A DNA stretch of 64,000 nt from NCBI GenBank assembly GCA_028339155.1, contig JAOLBK010000009.1, positions 1 to 64,000 of the forward strand, given 5' to 3'. The translations under genes and the position numbers were made by a program. The DNA is from Litorivicinus sp. Lineage in GTDB: Bacteria > Pseudomonadota > Gammaproteobacteria > Pseudomonadales > Litorivicinaceae. The notes under the pieces are model-generated. The model had not been told where the DNA came from. It ran no database searches and worked only from the letters and a program-made list of their open reading frames with translations. Below, piece after piece: positions 17,879 to 26,409 of this stretch. Within the stretch, counting starts at the first letter, position 1. Every line of letters begins with the position of its first letter.

Positions 17879-19081
17879 TTATTTTCCATGTTGATCAATA
17901 ATGTGTTTTGCAAATGCAAAGCTCGCCGTAAATGCTGGACTAATTGCATTCAAAATATGAACTACTCGACCATCCTCGACAAGCACAAAATCATTCACGA
18001 GTCGCTGCGCCTTTGGGTCAAATATTTGCGATCGAATACCCACCTTTGCAAAGCTAGGCTCAAGATCTGTAGATCTCACACCACGCACAAGCCGAGATAC
18101 CTCATCACACACACCCTTTAATGACAAAAGTCTCGCCTCTCTCATCGCCAATGTCCGAAGTCCATTTGTATTTCGAATTAATTTCCATGCTAGCGATAGG
18201 CTTAGTCGAAGACCATCACGCCATTCTATCCCCTGAAATCCCCGGTAGTTTTCCCGACCGATTACTGGTGTCGAGCTGGGGCCAAAAAAGACATCTCCGC
18301 GCGCATTGTGTGCGCTATGAACACCCAGAAACGGTAAATTCAAGTCTGGCACAGGATAAACCAAGCGCCGCATTTGAAATCCTGGATCACGATGCCGCCA
18401 GTATTTACCTTTAAAAGGCTGGAAACTGTAACGTGTCTCAAGACCCGCATCTTTCGCGACTTGATCCGCGAAGAGCCCAGCCGCATTCACAATCAAACCC
18501 GCCTCAAATGCGCCCCGACGGGTTTGAACAATTCCATATTTTGCGTTGATAGAAAGCGCCTTGGTTTCGTAGAGAACCGTTCCTTGACTCGCAATCACAT
18601 CATTATAAACCGACTCCGCAACCTCTTTTGGGTTAACGACCGATGTGCTCGGAACGTACAATGCCTGCTCAAGTTCCATATTGACTCGGGGTTCGAGCTC
18701 TAAAGCTTCGTCACGGCCCAACTTCCGAATTTCGACTCCATTTATCTTTCCTCGGTTCACCAGCAAATCAATCGATTCAAGCGCATTCTCCGTAGGCGGA
18801 ACCAACAACTTTCCGCAACGATCGATCCACAACTTTTTCTCAATTGCATAGTCAATCATTTGTTGAGACCCATCGACGCACAATTTTGCACGCAGACTGT
18901 TCTCAGCATAATAAATTCCTGAATGCACCACCCCAGAATTACGACCAGTCCCATGAGCTACTGAATTCGCTTCTTTTTCTAAGACCACAACACGACTACC
19001 CGGATTACGGATCAACCATTCACGAGCCAAGGTCAAGCCAACAATACCGCCACCGACGACCAATAAATCACAGGTTTTCAC
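17879..19081 (-). CDS. lhgO: L-2-hydroxyglutarate oxidase/dehydrogenase
   Basis: This 400-residue FAD enzyme of the DAO fold has the dinucleotide motif LLVVGGGIVGLTLAREW near the N-terminus. The LhgO-typical GRNSGVVHSGIYY, the segment PFKGKYWRH and the C-terminal HILNAISPAFTASFAFAKHI are also present. It oxidises L-2-hydroxyglutarate to 2-oxoglutarate and passes electrons to the respiratory chain. The start overlaps the end of the AEC transporter gene by 4 bp, placing it in one minus-strand unit running from the LysE gene through the DMT, AEC, lhgO and SDR genes. Confidence 0.93.
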   Translation of the reverse strand: MKTCDLLVVGGGIVGLTLAREWLIRNPGSRVVVLEKEANSVAHGTGRNSGVVHSGIYYAENSLRAKLCVDGSQQMIDYAIEKKLWIDRCGKLLVPPTENALESIDLLVNRGKINGVEIRKLGRDEALELEPRVNMELEQALYVPSTSVVNPKEVAESVYNDVIASQGTVLYETKALSINAKYGIVQTRRGAFEAGLIVNAAGLFADQVAKDAGLETRYSFQPFKGKYWRHRDPGFQMRRLVYPVPDLNLPFLGVHSAHNARGDVFFGPSSTPVIGRENYRGFQGIEWRDGLRLSLSLAWKLIRNTNGLRTLAMREARLLSLKGVCDEVSRLVRGVRSTDLEPSFAKVGIRSQIFDPKAQRLVNDFVLVEDGRVVHILNAISPAFTASFAFAKHIIDQHGK

Positions 19082-20013
19082 GACAAACTCACCACCTTTA
19101 TAAAATCAGCCAAGAAAAGAACCACCGGTAAAGAGCCAATCGCAAAAATTGTCTGGGTTGCCACAATCCCAGCCATAAGTTGCGCATCTCCACCTAGTTG
19201 ACGAGCGAGTATGTAACTCGATGGCGCTGTAGAAACACTCATTAGCAACAATCCCACAAGCGCCCAATCTGAGCTTAATTCAATGACTATCGCAAGTAAG
19301 GAAAAAAGAATTGGCTTAACCGCAAGTTGTAAAACTACTGAACAAGTTGTGAGGCCAAGCCCTGTACGAATAGCACCCCACTGAAGCCCTGCACCTAAAC
19401 ACAATACACCCATCGGCAACGCTGCCTGACCGATCAAATCTAAACCACTAATCGGAAATCCATTTGGAACACCCGTAATCCGACCCAAACCTCCGAGGAG
19501 ACATGCAAGAATCAGGGGATTTCGTGCAAGCTCACGAGACACAGAAAGCACCATATGATCCGTCGAATTCATCGTCATCACACTAACGCACGCAATATTG
19601 ATTACAACTATGATACATGCCGCCGCAATCCCTAAATGCGGCAGTAGATCAGGTCGGAGACCAGACATAACAGCCAATGAAATAAAAGTATTGAAGCGAA
19701 TCACCCCTTGGTAGAGCGATGTAAATCTAGCATACTCGCGTCCAAATACATGAGTTTTCCATCCAATAAATAAAAGTAAAGTTAAACAAATTAAGGTGCC
19801 GAATAAGCTAAATAAAACCTGAAGCCAAGGAACATCAATCGCCGGCGCAGAGATAATTACAGATATCAAAAGACTTGGCATGAGAACCCAATAGGATAGC
19901 CATTCAAGTCCTCTCCAAAACGATTCATCCCGGCCACCGAATCGCTTCAACAAAAAACCAAGCAACAACGCCACTGCGATTGGCAAAACAGCATTAGAAA
20001 TCAACCCGATCAT
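19078..20013 (-). CDS. AEC family transporter
   Basis: This 311-residue protein has about ten membrane segments, opening MIGLISNAVLPIAVALLLGF, in the auxin-efflux-carrier layout of two five-helix bundles. Family members export organic acids such as malonate or malate. The ATG overlaps the stop of the upstream DMT gene (ATGA) and the end overlaps lhgO by 4 bp. The first codons of this gene are also present a second time at 20953-20995, as part of the adjacent duplication. Confidence 0.85.
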   Translation of the reverse strand: MIGLISNAVLPIAVALLLGFLLKRFGGRDESFWRGLEWLSYWVLMPSLLISVIISAPAIDVPWLQVLFSLFGTLICLTLLLFIGWKTHVFGREYARFTSLYQGVIRFNTFISLAVMSGLRPDLLPHLGIAAACIIVVINIACVSVMTMNSTDHMVLSVSRELARNPLILACLLGGLGRITGVPNGFPISGLDLIGQAALPMGVLCLGAGLQWGAIRTGLGLTTCSVVLQLAVKPILFSLLAIVIELSSDWALVGLLLMSVSTAPSSYILARQLGGDAQLMAGIVATQTIFAIGSLPVVLFLADFIKVVSLS

Positions 20014-20931
20014 AAAAGCCGAGCCTTGTTTCTCAATCTAAAATGACGCATTCGATAAGCGAAAAGTCCAATCAATGCGGTGAGTAAAATCGCACCACCC
20101 AGGAAATCTTGTTCACGTGGAGCCTCACCGACTAACCACCATACAATCAACGGGCCAATCAATGTTTCCAGTAGCAGATACAAACCCACTTCAGGGGCTG
20201 GCAAATACTTTGGCGCAAGCGTAATCAGTGCAAACGAAATCGGCACAATCACGCAAGCATTCAAAATGACATACCACTCCGATCCAACGGGTATTTGATA
20301 ACTGGACAACGCGAAACACAGGCCTAAGGCAACCAAGAGACTCGAGAGCCCATACAACGGCCAGATAGTATCTCCAGGAAAATAGCGTATCAGGCTAATC
20401 CCCACACCCGTCAAAATAGGGACAGCACCAGCAGCAAGAAATCCCTCCCAAGGCGTATCCATCGGAATGCCCGACCCAGCGATTAATGCCCCCGTGATTC
20501 CCATAATAATTGCAATTAGTAACGGAGTATCAGTCCTTTCCTGGAAAATGAGCCAACTGGCGATCGCCGAGGCCAGTGGTGTCGTGGAAACAAAAACGAG
20601 CATAGTAGGAGCGCCCAGATAGGCAACGCCAACGACGAAAGCCATCGACGAAAAGCCAAACGCTGAAACAATCGCCAATGACAGCCAACTTGGCGTCGTT
20701 AACTGGCGAACAAACTCCGATGGGGAGCGGATTAAAGCGAATACCCAAACTACCAAGCAAATGCCGAACCCTCGCCATAATGAAATGACGTAAGGATCTC
20801 CATCAATTAAGCGTAATACGCCAGAGGACGGTGACAAAACCAAGACGCCGATTATCATCAGTAACGTGCCAAACGCGTAAGGAGACATTGAGCGATTCAT
20901 GGAAACAAAATTAAGCACGCTGCCGCTGCTA
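19971..20931. repeat. Tandem duplication, copy 1 (DMT gene plus flanks)
   Basis: This block recurs 982 bp further on at 20953-21913. It contains the 5' end of the AEC gene, the whole DMT transporter gene, and the last codons of a LysE-type gene. The copies look identical except for a small cluster of changes near 20826-20835 and one near 20892. The junction at 20932-20952 carries a diverged LysE 3' remnant. Confidence 0.92.
20010..20900 (-). CDS. DMT family (EamA) transporter, duplicate copy 1
   Basis: This ten-helix drug/metabolite exporter of about 296 residues opens MNRSMSPYAFGTLLMIIG. It has two EamA halves and a basic C-terminal tail (RMRHFRLRNK). The ATG at 20900 is chosen by comparison with copy 2, where that codon overlaps the LysE stop. 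Here the upstream LysE gene is reduced to a few codons, so this copy lost its natural coupling partner. The protein differs from copy 2 by one visible residue (VLSPSSG against VLSPDSG). It overlaps the AEC start by 4 bp. Confidence 0.85.
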   Translation of the reverse strand: MNRSMSPYAFGTLLMIIGVLVLSPSSGVLRLIDGDPYVISLWRGFGICLVVWVFALIRSPSEFVRQLTTPSWLSLAIVSAFGFSSMAFVVGVAYLGAPTMLVFVSTTPLASAIASWLIFQERTDTPLLIAIIMGITGALIAGSGIPMDTPWEGFLAAGAVPILTGVGISLIRYFPGDTIWPLYGLSSLLVALGLCFALSSYQIPVGSEWYVILNACVIVPISFALITLAPKYLPAPEVGLYLLLETLIGPLIVWWLVGEAPREQDFLGGAILLTALIGLFAYRMRHFRLRNKARLL

Positions 20932-20952
20932 GTACTGAAATTCGTAAAAGCA

Positions 20953-21913
20953 CCACTGCGATTGGCAAAACAGCATTAGAAATCAACCCGATCATAAAAG
21001 CCGAGCCTTGTTTCTCAATCTAAAATGACGCATTCGATAAGCGAAAAGTCCAATCAATGCGGTGAGTAAAATCGCACCACCCAGGAAATCTTGTTCACGT
21101 GGAGCCTCACCGACTAACCACCATACAATCAACGGGCCAATCAATGTTTCCAGTAGCAGATACAAACCCACTTCAGGGGCTGGCAAATACTTTGGCGCAA
21201 GCGTAATCAGTGCAAACGAAATCGGCACAATCACGCAAGCATTCAAAATGACATACCACTCCGATCCAACGGGTATTTGATAACTGGACAACGCGAAACA
21301 CAGGCCTAAGGCAACCAAGAGACTCGAGAGCCCATACAACGGCCAGATAGTATCTCCAGGAAAATAGCGTATCAGGCTAATCCCCACACCCGTCAAAATA
21401 GGGACAGCACCAGCAGCAAGAAATCCCTCCCAAGGCGTATCCATCGGAATGCCCGACCCAGCGATTAATGCCCCCGTGATTCCCATAATAATTGCAATTA
21501 GTAACGGAGTATCAGTCCTTTCCTGGAAAATGAGCCAACTGGCGATCGCCGAGGCCAGTGGTGTCGTGGAAACAAAAACGAGCATAGTAGGAGCGCCCAG
21601 ATAGGCAACGCCAACGACGAAAGCCATCGACGAAAAGCCAAACGCTGAAACAATCGCCAATGACAGCCAACTTGGCGTCGTTAACTGGCGAACAAACTCC
21701 GATGGGGAGCGGATTAAAGCGAATACCCAAACTACCAAGCAAATGCCGAACCCTCGCCATAATGAAATGACGTAAGGATCTCCATCAATTAAGCGTAATA
21801 CGCCAGAATCCGGCGACAAAACCAAGACGCCGATTATCATCAGTAACGTGCCAAACGCGTAAGGAGACATTGAACGATTCATGGAAACAAAATTAAGCAC
21901 GCTGCCGCTGCTA
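20953..21913. repeat. Tandem duplication, copy 2
   Basis: This is the second copy of the block at 19971-20931, offset by 982 bp. It begins with the first codons of an AEC gene (MIGLISNAVLPIAV), which then runs into unrelated sequence and is therefore a truncated remnant. It ends within the intact LysE gene. Confidence 0.92.
20992..21882 (-). CDS. DMT family (EamA) transporter, duplicate copy 2
   Basis: This is a 296-residue exporter almost identical to the gene at 20010-20900. The ATG at 21882 overlaps the stop codon of the upstream LysE gene in the form ATGA, so it is translationally coupled. A longer reading frame reaching into the LysE gene is not credible as protein. Ten membrane helices arranged as two EamA repeats suggest export of amino acids or other small metabolites. 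The substrate is unknown. Confidence 0.87.
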   Translation of the reverse strand: MNRSMSPYAFGTLLMIIGVLVLSPDSGVLRLIDGDPYVISLWRGFGICLVVWVFALIRSPSEFVRQLTTPSWLSLAIVSAFGFSSMAFVVGVAYLGAPTMLVFVSTTPLASAIASWLIFQERTDTPLLIAIIMGITGALIAGSGIPMDTPWEGFLAAGAVPILTGVGISLIRYFPGDTIWPLYGLSSLLVALGLCFALSSYQIPVGSEWYVILNACVIVPISFALITLAPKYLPAPEVGLYLLLETLIGPLIVWWLVGEAPREQDFLGGAILLTALIGLFAYRMRHFRLRNKARLL

Positions 21914-22487
21914 ATGCTGAAGCTGTAAAACGAGCAAGCCATTGATTTTTGTCGGCCTCCCTCAACTGACTTTGAAGCCAACGACCACCAAATGCGTAAA
22001 AAGTAATTGCCCCAATCTCAATGGCTATAAACGTACTCCCCATCATCAATATTTGACCACTAACGCTTTCCAGTGGATTAATAAATTGGGGGAAAAATGC
22101 ATAAAAAATTAGAAGCAATTTTGGGTTCGTCGTCGCAACCACGGCCTCTGCTCGCGCCATCGAGAGCAGTTTCGGGTTAACAGAGATCGTATCTTGCAAA
22201 TCAACCCTCACACTTAACGCCTGCCAGGCCATCCACAATAAATAAGCTGCACCCAGAAATCTGAGCGCAGCAAATGATTTTTCGCTGATGGCTAACAGCA
22301 TCTCGAGCCCAACTGCCAAGAGAAAAAGCATCACAGCCATAATCGGCAGTCTCGCCAATCCCGCAATAATAGCGAGCCTGACTGATGTCTGTGTTCCATG
22401 AACTAAGGCAATCAGATTATTAGGTCCTGGAAAAAAGTTCATGCCAATACACGCGGGTAGAAAAATCCACCACTCAGCTATACTCAT
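21879..22487 (-). CDS. LysE/RhtB family amino-acid exporter
   Basis: This 202-residue protein has about six membrane segments. The family start motif is clear (LPACIGMNFFPGPNNLIALVH), with the conserved Pro-Gly-Pro-Asn near residue 21. LysE/RhtB proteins export amino acids such as homoserine, threonine or lysine. It heads a minus-strand run of transporter genes and overlaps the following DMT start by 4 bp. A diverged 3' remnant of a second LysE allele is seen at 20932-20952. Confidence 0.87.
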   Translation of the reverse strand: MSIAEWWIFLPACIGMNFFPGPNNLIALVHGTQTSVRLAIIAGLARLPIMAVMLFLLAVGLEMLLAISEKSFAALRFLGAAYLLWMAWQALSVRVDLQDTISVNPKLLSMARAEAVVATTNPKLLLIFYAFFPQFINPLESVSGQILMMGSTFIAIEIGAITFYAFGGRWLQSQLREADKNQWLARFTASALAAAACLILFP

Positions 22488-22534
22488 GCAGTTGCTCCGG
22501 GAAAGACCGGAGTTTACATGGATCAGGAGCCTTC

Positions 22535-23098
22535 ATGAAAAGAATCATTCAGTCAATTATTCTAACCCTTTTCTCTCTCACTACACCGAATAGTCACGCA
22601 AACATAATTCCGCTCGAAGAGGCTCTAAAACGCTCGGGTACTGTACTATTTATCCGACACGCATTGGCGCCAGGATTTGGTGATCCAAGTCACTTTGACG
22701 TTTCTCTCTGTGAGACCCAACGAAATCTAAATACAAAGGGTAAAAAACAGGCAAAAGCAATCGGATCAGCCTTTCGTCTTGCTGGTTATTCAGGCGAGCC
22801 TGTTCTTACAAGTCCGTGGTGTCGATGCAGAGAGACAGCGGTTCTAATGAATATCGGACCCGTTGAAAAGTTCTCCGGTCTCAGTTCTTTTTTTGAGAAT
22901 CATGTGGACCGATCAACTACTTTATCGCAACTCAAAAAACGAATATCACAGATTCTGCCGTCTTCAACCCCAATCGTCATGGTCACACATCAAGTAGTAA
23001 TAAGTGCAATCACTGGCATCGCACCTATTTCCGGCGGCGCGGTGTTGTATGATCCTAGAAAAAGAAACGCAACGCCCGTGTCGATAGCAGCTCAGTAA
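22535..23098 (+). CDS. Secreted histidine phosphatase family protein
   Basis: This 187-residue protein has an N-terminal signal peptide (about 1-22, ending HANI). The phosphoglycerate-mutase-like core follows, with the catalytic RHA motif (LFIRHALAPGFGDP), the second-shell region SPWCRCRETA and the late histidine MVTHQVVISAITG. It is likely a periplasmic phosphatase of unknown substrate. GGAG precedes the ATG. The gene ends 3 bp before the GMC oxidoreductase gene, suggesting cotranscription. Confidence 0.82.
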   Translation: MKRIIQSIILTLFSLTTPNSHANIIPLEEALKRSGTVLFIRHALAPGFGDPSHFDVSLCETQRNLNTKGKKQAKAIGSAFRLAGYSGEPVLTSPWCRCRETAVLMNIGPVEKFSGLSSFFENHVDRSTTLSQLKKRISQILPSSTPIVMVTHQVVISAITGIAPISGGAVLYDPRKRNATPVSIAAQ

Positions 23099-23101
23099 AA
23101 A

Positions 23102-24685
23102 ATGAAAATCTACCAAACAAATACATTGATAATTGGCGCAGGCAGTGCCGGCTGCGTGCTCGCTAACCGGCTCTCAAAGGATCCGGCCCGCGAAGTCGTT
23201 CTCCTCGAAGCCGGCGGACGTGACAACTGGCACTGGATCCATATTCCCGTCGGTTATCTCTATACAATGGGGAACCGAAAAACCGATTGGTGCTATCAAA
23301 CGACACCCCAGACGGGCCTAAATGGACGCCAATTAAACTATCCTCGAGGCAGAGTTCTTGGCGGGTCATCCAGCATCAATGGGATGATTTACATGCGTGG
23401 CCAGGCTGAGGACTACGATGAATGGGGAGCCGGATGGTCCTGGCACGACGTTCTCCCCTACTACAAGCGATCAGAGTGCTACCATCGGGGATCAGATGAT
23501 TATCATTCCGATAAAGGAGAGCTTAAAGTTCAATCCCAAAGGTTGAAGTGGAGCATATTAGAGACTTTCAAGTCAGTATGTGAAGATTCTGGATTTGAGG
23601 ATTGTCCAGACTTTAACAAAGGTGATAACAGCGGCATCGGTTACTTCGAAGTGAACCAAAATAGGGGCCGTCGACTTTCTTCGGCAGGTGCCTTTTTACA
23701 CCCAATAACGCATCGGTCTAATCTTAAAGTATTTACCCATGCCACCACCGAAGAGTTGCTCTTTGAAGGAGCTAGTTGTGTCGGCGCACGCACGACAATC
23801 GAAGGCAAGCCTGCAATAATTAGGGCTGACCGTGTCATTTTGGCTGCAGGTACGATCGGAACTCCGGCAATTCTTGAGCGATCTGGAATCGGCCGCGAAT
23901 CAATATTGCAAAAACACGGCATCCCCGTGCGAACCTGTCTTCCAGGTGTTGGCGAAAATCTTCAAGATCATCTCCAAATTAGACTGCAATATCAACTTGC
24001 AAGTGGCGACACACTCAATCAACGCACTAATTCTTGGCTCGGCAGAATCCGGATGATCCTGGAGTACGCTTTTAATCGATCTGGGCCGTTGTCGATGGCA
24101 CCAAGTCAGTTAGGAGCATTTTTTAAATCCAGTGAATCTTTGAGCCGAGCAGATCTTGAGTTTCATATTCAACCAATGACCGCCGACAAACTCGGGATTG
24201 ATTTGCATTCATTTCCCGGAATGACAGCCAGCGTGTGCCACCTTAGGCCCACAAGTCGGGGCTCAACTCACATTTCAGGCAAGGCGGCCCCACAAGTTCC
24301 AATCATCAACCCTAATTATCTATCCACTGAGAGTGATCGCTTCGTTGCTCTCAATGCCATTCGTAAAACACGAGACCTCATGGACCACCCTGAATTGAAG
24401 CAATTTGGTCCAACCGAATACTCACCAGGCCGCCATCTGCAAACTGATGGGGAACTTATTAACGCCACTGGCGACATAGCTACCACTATATTCCACCCCG
24501 TCGGGAGCGCAAAAATGGGATCAGAAAAAGATCCTGAAGCTGTCGTATCAAGGCGATTAAAAGTCTTTGGTCACGAAGGACTTTTTATCGCTGACGCGTC
24601 GGTCATGCCAAAGATCACCAGTGGAAATACTCATGCCCCAGTGGTCATGATTGCAGAACGGCTCGCACACTGGCTCAACGAATAA
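23102..24685 (+). CDS. GMC family oxidoreductase (choline-dehydrogenase-like)
   Basis: This 527-residue FAD enzyme has the ADP-binding motif TLIIGAGSAGCVLANRLS near residues 8-25. The GMC signature is present as YPRGRVLGGSSSINGMIYMR, and the C-terminal active-site histidines appear in FHPVGSAKMG and SGNTHAPVVMIAERLA. It oxidises an alcohol to an aldehyde; choline, a polyethylene-glycol-like alcohol or another substrate is possible. It follows the phosphatase gene by 3 bp. No betaine-aldehyde dehydrogenase gene is adjacent, so betA is not assigned. Confidence 0.88.
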   Translation: MKIYQTNTLIIGAGSAGCVLANRLSKDPAREVVLLEAGGRDNWHWIHIPVGYLYTMGNRKTDWCYQTTPQTGLNGRQLNYPRGRVLGGSSSINGMIYMRGQAEDYDEWGAGWSWHDVLPYYKRSECYHRGSDDYHSDKGELKVQSQRLKWSILETFKSVCEDSGFEDCPDFNKGDNSGIGYFEVNQNRGRRLSSAGAFLHPITHRSNLKVFTHATTEELLFEGASCVGARTTIEGKPAIIRADRVILAAGTIGTPAILERSGIGRESILQKHGIPVRTCLPGVGENLQDHLQIRLQYQLASGDTLNQRTNSWLGRIRMILEYAFNRSGPLSMAPSQLGAFFKSSESLSRADLEFHIQPMTADKLGIDLHSFPGMTASVCHLRPTSRGSTHISGKAAPQVPIINPNYLSTESDRFVALNAIRKTRDLMDHPELKQFGPTEYSPGRHLQTDGELINATGDIATTIFHPVGSAKMGSEKDPEAVVSRRLKVFGHEGLFIADASVMPKITSGNTHAPVVMIAERLAHWLNE

Positions 24686-24784
24686 AAAAGTGTTCGGCCA
24701 CTTACTGCACACATAAAACACCAAAATAAAAGTCGCAATCCACCCCAACCAGCAAAAACAACTATCATCAGGAGTATTTATTTT

Positions 24785-25204
24785 ATGGTCAAAAATCCAT
24801 TTCACTTAGCCTTTCCTGTAACCGATCTCGCAGCAACTCGAGCTCTTTTTTGCGACCTTCTTGGGTGCACAACGGGGCGCATAGATGAACGATGGATTGA
24901 CTTTAATTTTTTTGGTCACCAGGTCACCGCCCATTTGATAACAGCGAATGCTGCCGATGCTTTAACCAATTCAGTTGATGGAAAACAAGTTCCTTCTATG
25001 CACTTCGGTGTCATCTTAGAGTGGGACCAGTGGCATAAGATGGTCGAACGCTTGAGATCTGCCGAGATAGATTTCTTGATCGAACCAAACATTCGCTTCG
25101 AAGGAGAGATCGGCGAGCAGGCCACTTTATTTTTCAAGGATCCGTCTGGAAATGCTCTGGAATTCAAGTCATTTAAAGACCGATCACAGATTTTCGCGAC
25201 TTGA
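24785..25204 (+). CDS. VOC family protein (glyoxalase/dioxygenase fold)
   Basis: This 139-residue protein shows the vicinal-oxygen-chelate pattern. [20 protein letters not shown] supplies the first metal-binding histidine, FGHQVTAH and MHFGVILEW supply further histidines, and [14 protein letters not shown] supplies the glutamate. It is likely a divalent-metal enzyme or a resistance-type protein. An AGGAG site precedes the ATG. It follows the GMC gene on the same strand. Confidence 0.82.
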   Translation: MVKNPFHLAFPVTDLAATRALFCDLLGCTTGRIDERWIDFNFFGHQVTAHLITANAADALTNSVDGKQVPSMHFGVILEWDQWHKMVERLRSAEIDFLIEPNIRFEGEIGEQATLFFKDPSGNALEFKSFKDRSQIFAT

Positions 25205-25272
25205 AATTTATTTTCCTGCCTTTGAAAAGAAGGGCACTCAGAAAATTTCAGCGAATTAATTCCGCATCGCAG

Positions 25273-25305
25273 GTATACAGTTAATGCAATGCATTAACTG
25301 TATAC
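25273..25305. repeat. 33-bp near-perfect palindrome
   Basis: Two 16-base arms, GTATACAGTTAATGCA and its exact reverse complement, are separated by a single A. It lies in the 186-bp gap between two convergent genes. With an A+T-rich stem and no T-run it is not a classical terminator. It could be a cruciform, a dyad protein-binding site or a processing hairpin. Confidence 0.85.
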
Positions 25306-25390
25306 GAATAGTTGTTCAAATAAAGTAGGCAATTCGAACATCAAAAACAGCGATACGTAACTAGAGTGGCGATCAATTAAATTCAGTATT

Positions 25391-26035
25391 TTAAGCTTGA
25401 ACCTTCGCCAAAAGATCGTTGATATCACGAATCATTGTCGCTGCATCACCGTGGCGAACAGAGATTGGGAACCCATCTTCCTTGTGAATCAGAATTAAGC
25501 TGGGATAACCTTCCACCTGCAACCGAGCGGCCAATTGTTGCTGTTCAATATGCACCGTTTTAACTTCATCAGAATTCAATATTTCTTCGAATGCATCCCG
25601 CCGAAAACCGAACTCTTCGGCAAGGTCACATAGAACTTCTGGCTGCCAAACATTTAGTGCTTCTTGATAGTAAGCATTCTGAATTCGTTCACAAAAGGCA
25701 TCCCCTCGACCGGCCAACCGCTCCGCTGAAATAACAGCCCTGCAACTTATATAAGTGGTTCTTGGTGGGGCTGGCTCTTGATCCCAATAATCATGATTAA
25801 AGCGCACACCACAAACCTCTGCAATGCGAGACCAAGTGCCTTTCAGATGCTCTACCATCTCCTCAGGCATTGGAATATCAGTGTCCGACGCCAACCCGCC
25901 AAGTAAAGACACGACAGGCAAACCTTCGGGTAACTGGCTCTTAACCTCGCTCCACGTTGGGCGAAATCCATAGCACCAACTGCACATCGGATCATGCACG
26001 TAAATCAGGATATTGTCGGGTGAATCATCGCTCAT
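25391..26035 (-). CDS. DsbA-family thioredoxin-fold protein
   Basis: This 214-residue protein has a CxxC motif as DPMCSWCYGF near residues 15-24, followed by a helical insertion and the cis-proline strand VEGYPSLILI. It resembles the COG3531/FrnE-like branch of DsbA relatives. No signal peptide is seen, so it is probably cytoplasmic and may act as a disulfide isomerase or glutathione-linked oxidoreductase. Its start overlaps the upstream carboxymuconolactone-decarboxylase-like gene by 4 bp, making it the last gene of a four-gene operon. Confidence 0.8.
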   Translation of the reverse strand: MSDDSPDNILIYVHDPMCSWCYGFRPTWSEVKSQLPEGLPVVSLLGGLASDTDIPMPEEMVEHLKGTWSRIAEVCGVRFNHDYWDQEPAPPRTTYISCRAVISAERLAGRGDAFCERIQNAYYQEALNVWQPEVLCDLAEEFGFRRDAFEEILNSDEVKTVHIEQQQLAARLQVEGYPSLILIHKEDGFPISVRHGDAATMIRDINDLLAKVQA

Positions 26036-26409
26036 ACTTGGTCCTCATTAATGACTTCCATAGCATTGCAAAGTGAATCCAAGCCTGCTGGAAAACCACA
26101 GTAAACCGCCACCTGCAGACACACATCTCGAATTTCTTCCTTACCAAGCCCATTATTCAGAGCACCTCTAACATGACCCTTGAATTCATGAGGTCGGTTA
26201 AGTGCTGCGATCATTCCCAAATTTATCAATGAACGATCACGATCGCTTAAAACATCTCGATTCCAGATTTCATCCCAAGCTACGCGAGTGACTAAATCCT
26301 GCATCGGCATTGTCAAATCATTCGCCTGCGCCAGCGCCCGATCTACAAAGTCATCACCCATCACTTTTCTACGTTTTTCGATCCCATCGTTGAACTGCTG
26401 ATTACTCAT
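26032..26409 (-). CDS. Carboxymuconolactone decarboxylase family protein
   Basis: This 125-residue all-helical protein resembles PcaC: an N-terminal KRRKVMGDDFVDRAL, a middle RDRSLINLGMIAALNRPHEF, and a C-terminal helix carrying CGFPAGLDSL. Some family members decarboxylate 4-carboxymuconolactone and others are AhpD-like disulfide reductases. The CxxC of AhpD is absent, so a decarboxylase or lyase role is more likely. It overlaps both neighbours by 4 bp in an operon with SSADH-like and alcohol dehydrogenases, without other protocatechuate genes. Confidence 0.82.
   Translation of the reverse strand: MSNQQFNDGIEKRRKVMGDDFVDRALAQANDLTMPMQDLVTRVAWDEIWNRDVLSDRDRSLINLGMIAALNRPHEFKGHVRGALNNGLGKEEIRDVCLQVAVYCGFPAGLDSLCNAMEVINEDQV

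Noticed and set aside
20992-21981. Extended 329-residue version of the second DMT gene
   Set aside because: The extra N-terminal residues lie inside the intact LysE gene; the ATG at 21882 overlapping the LysE stop is the credible start.
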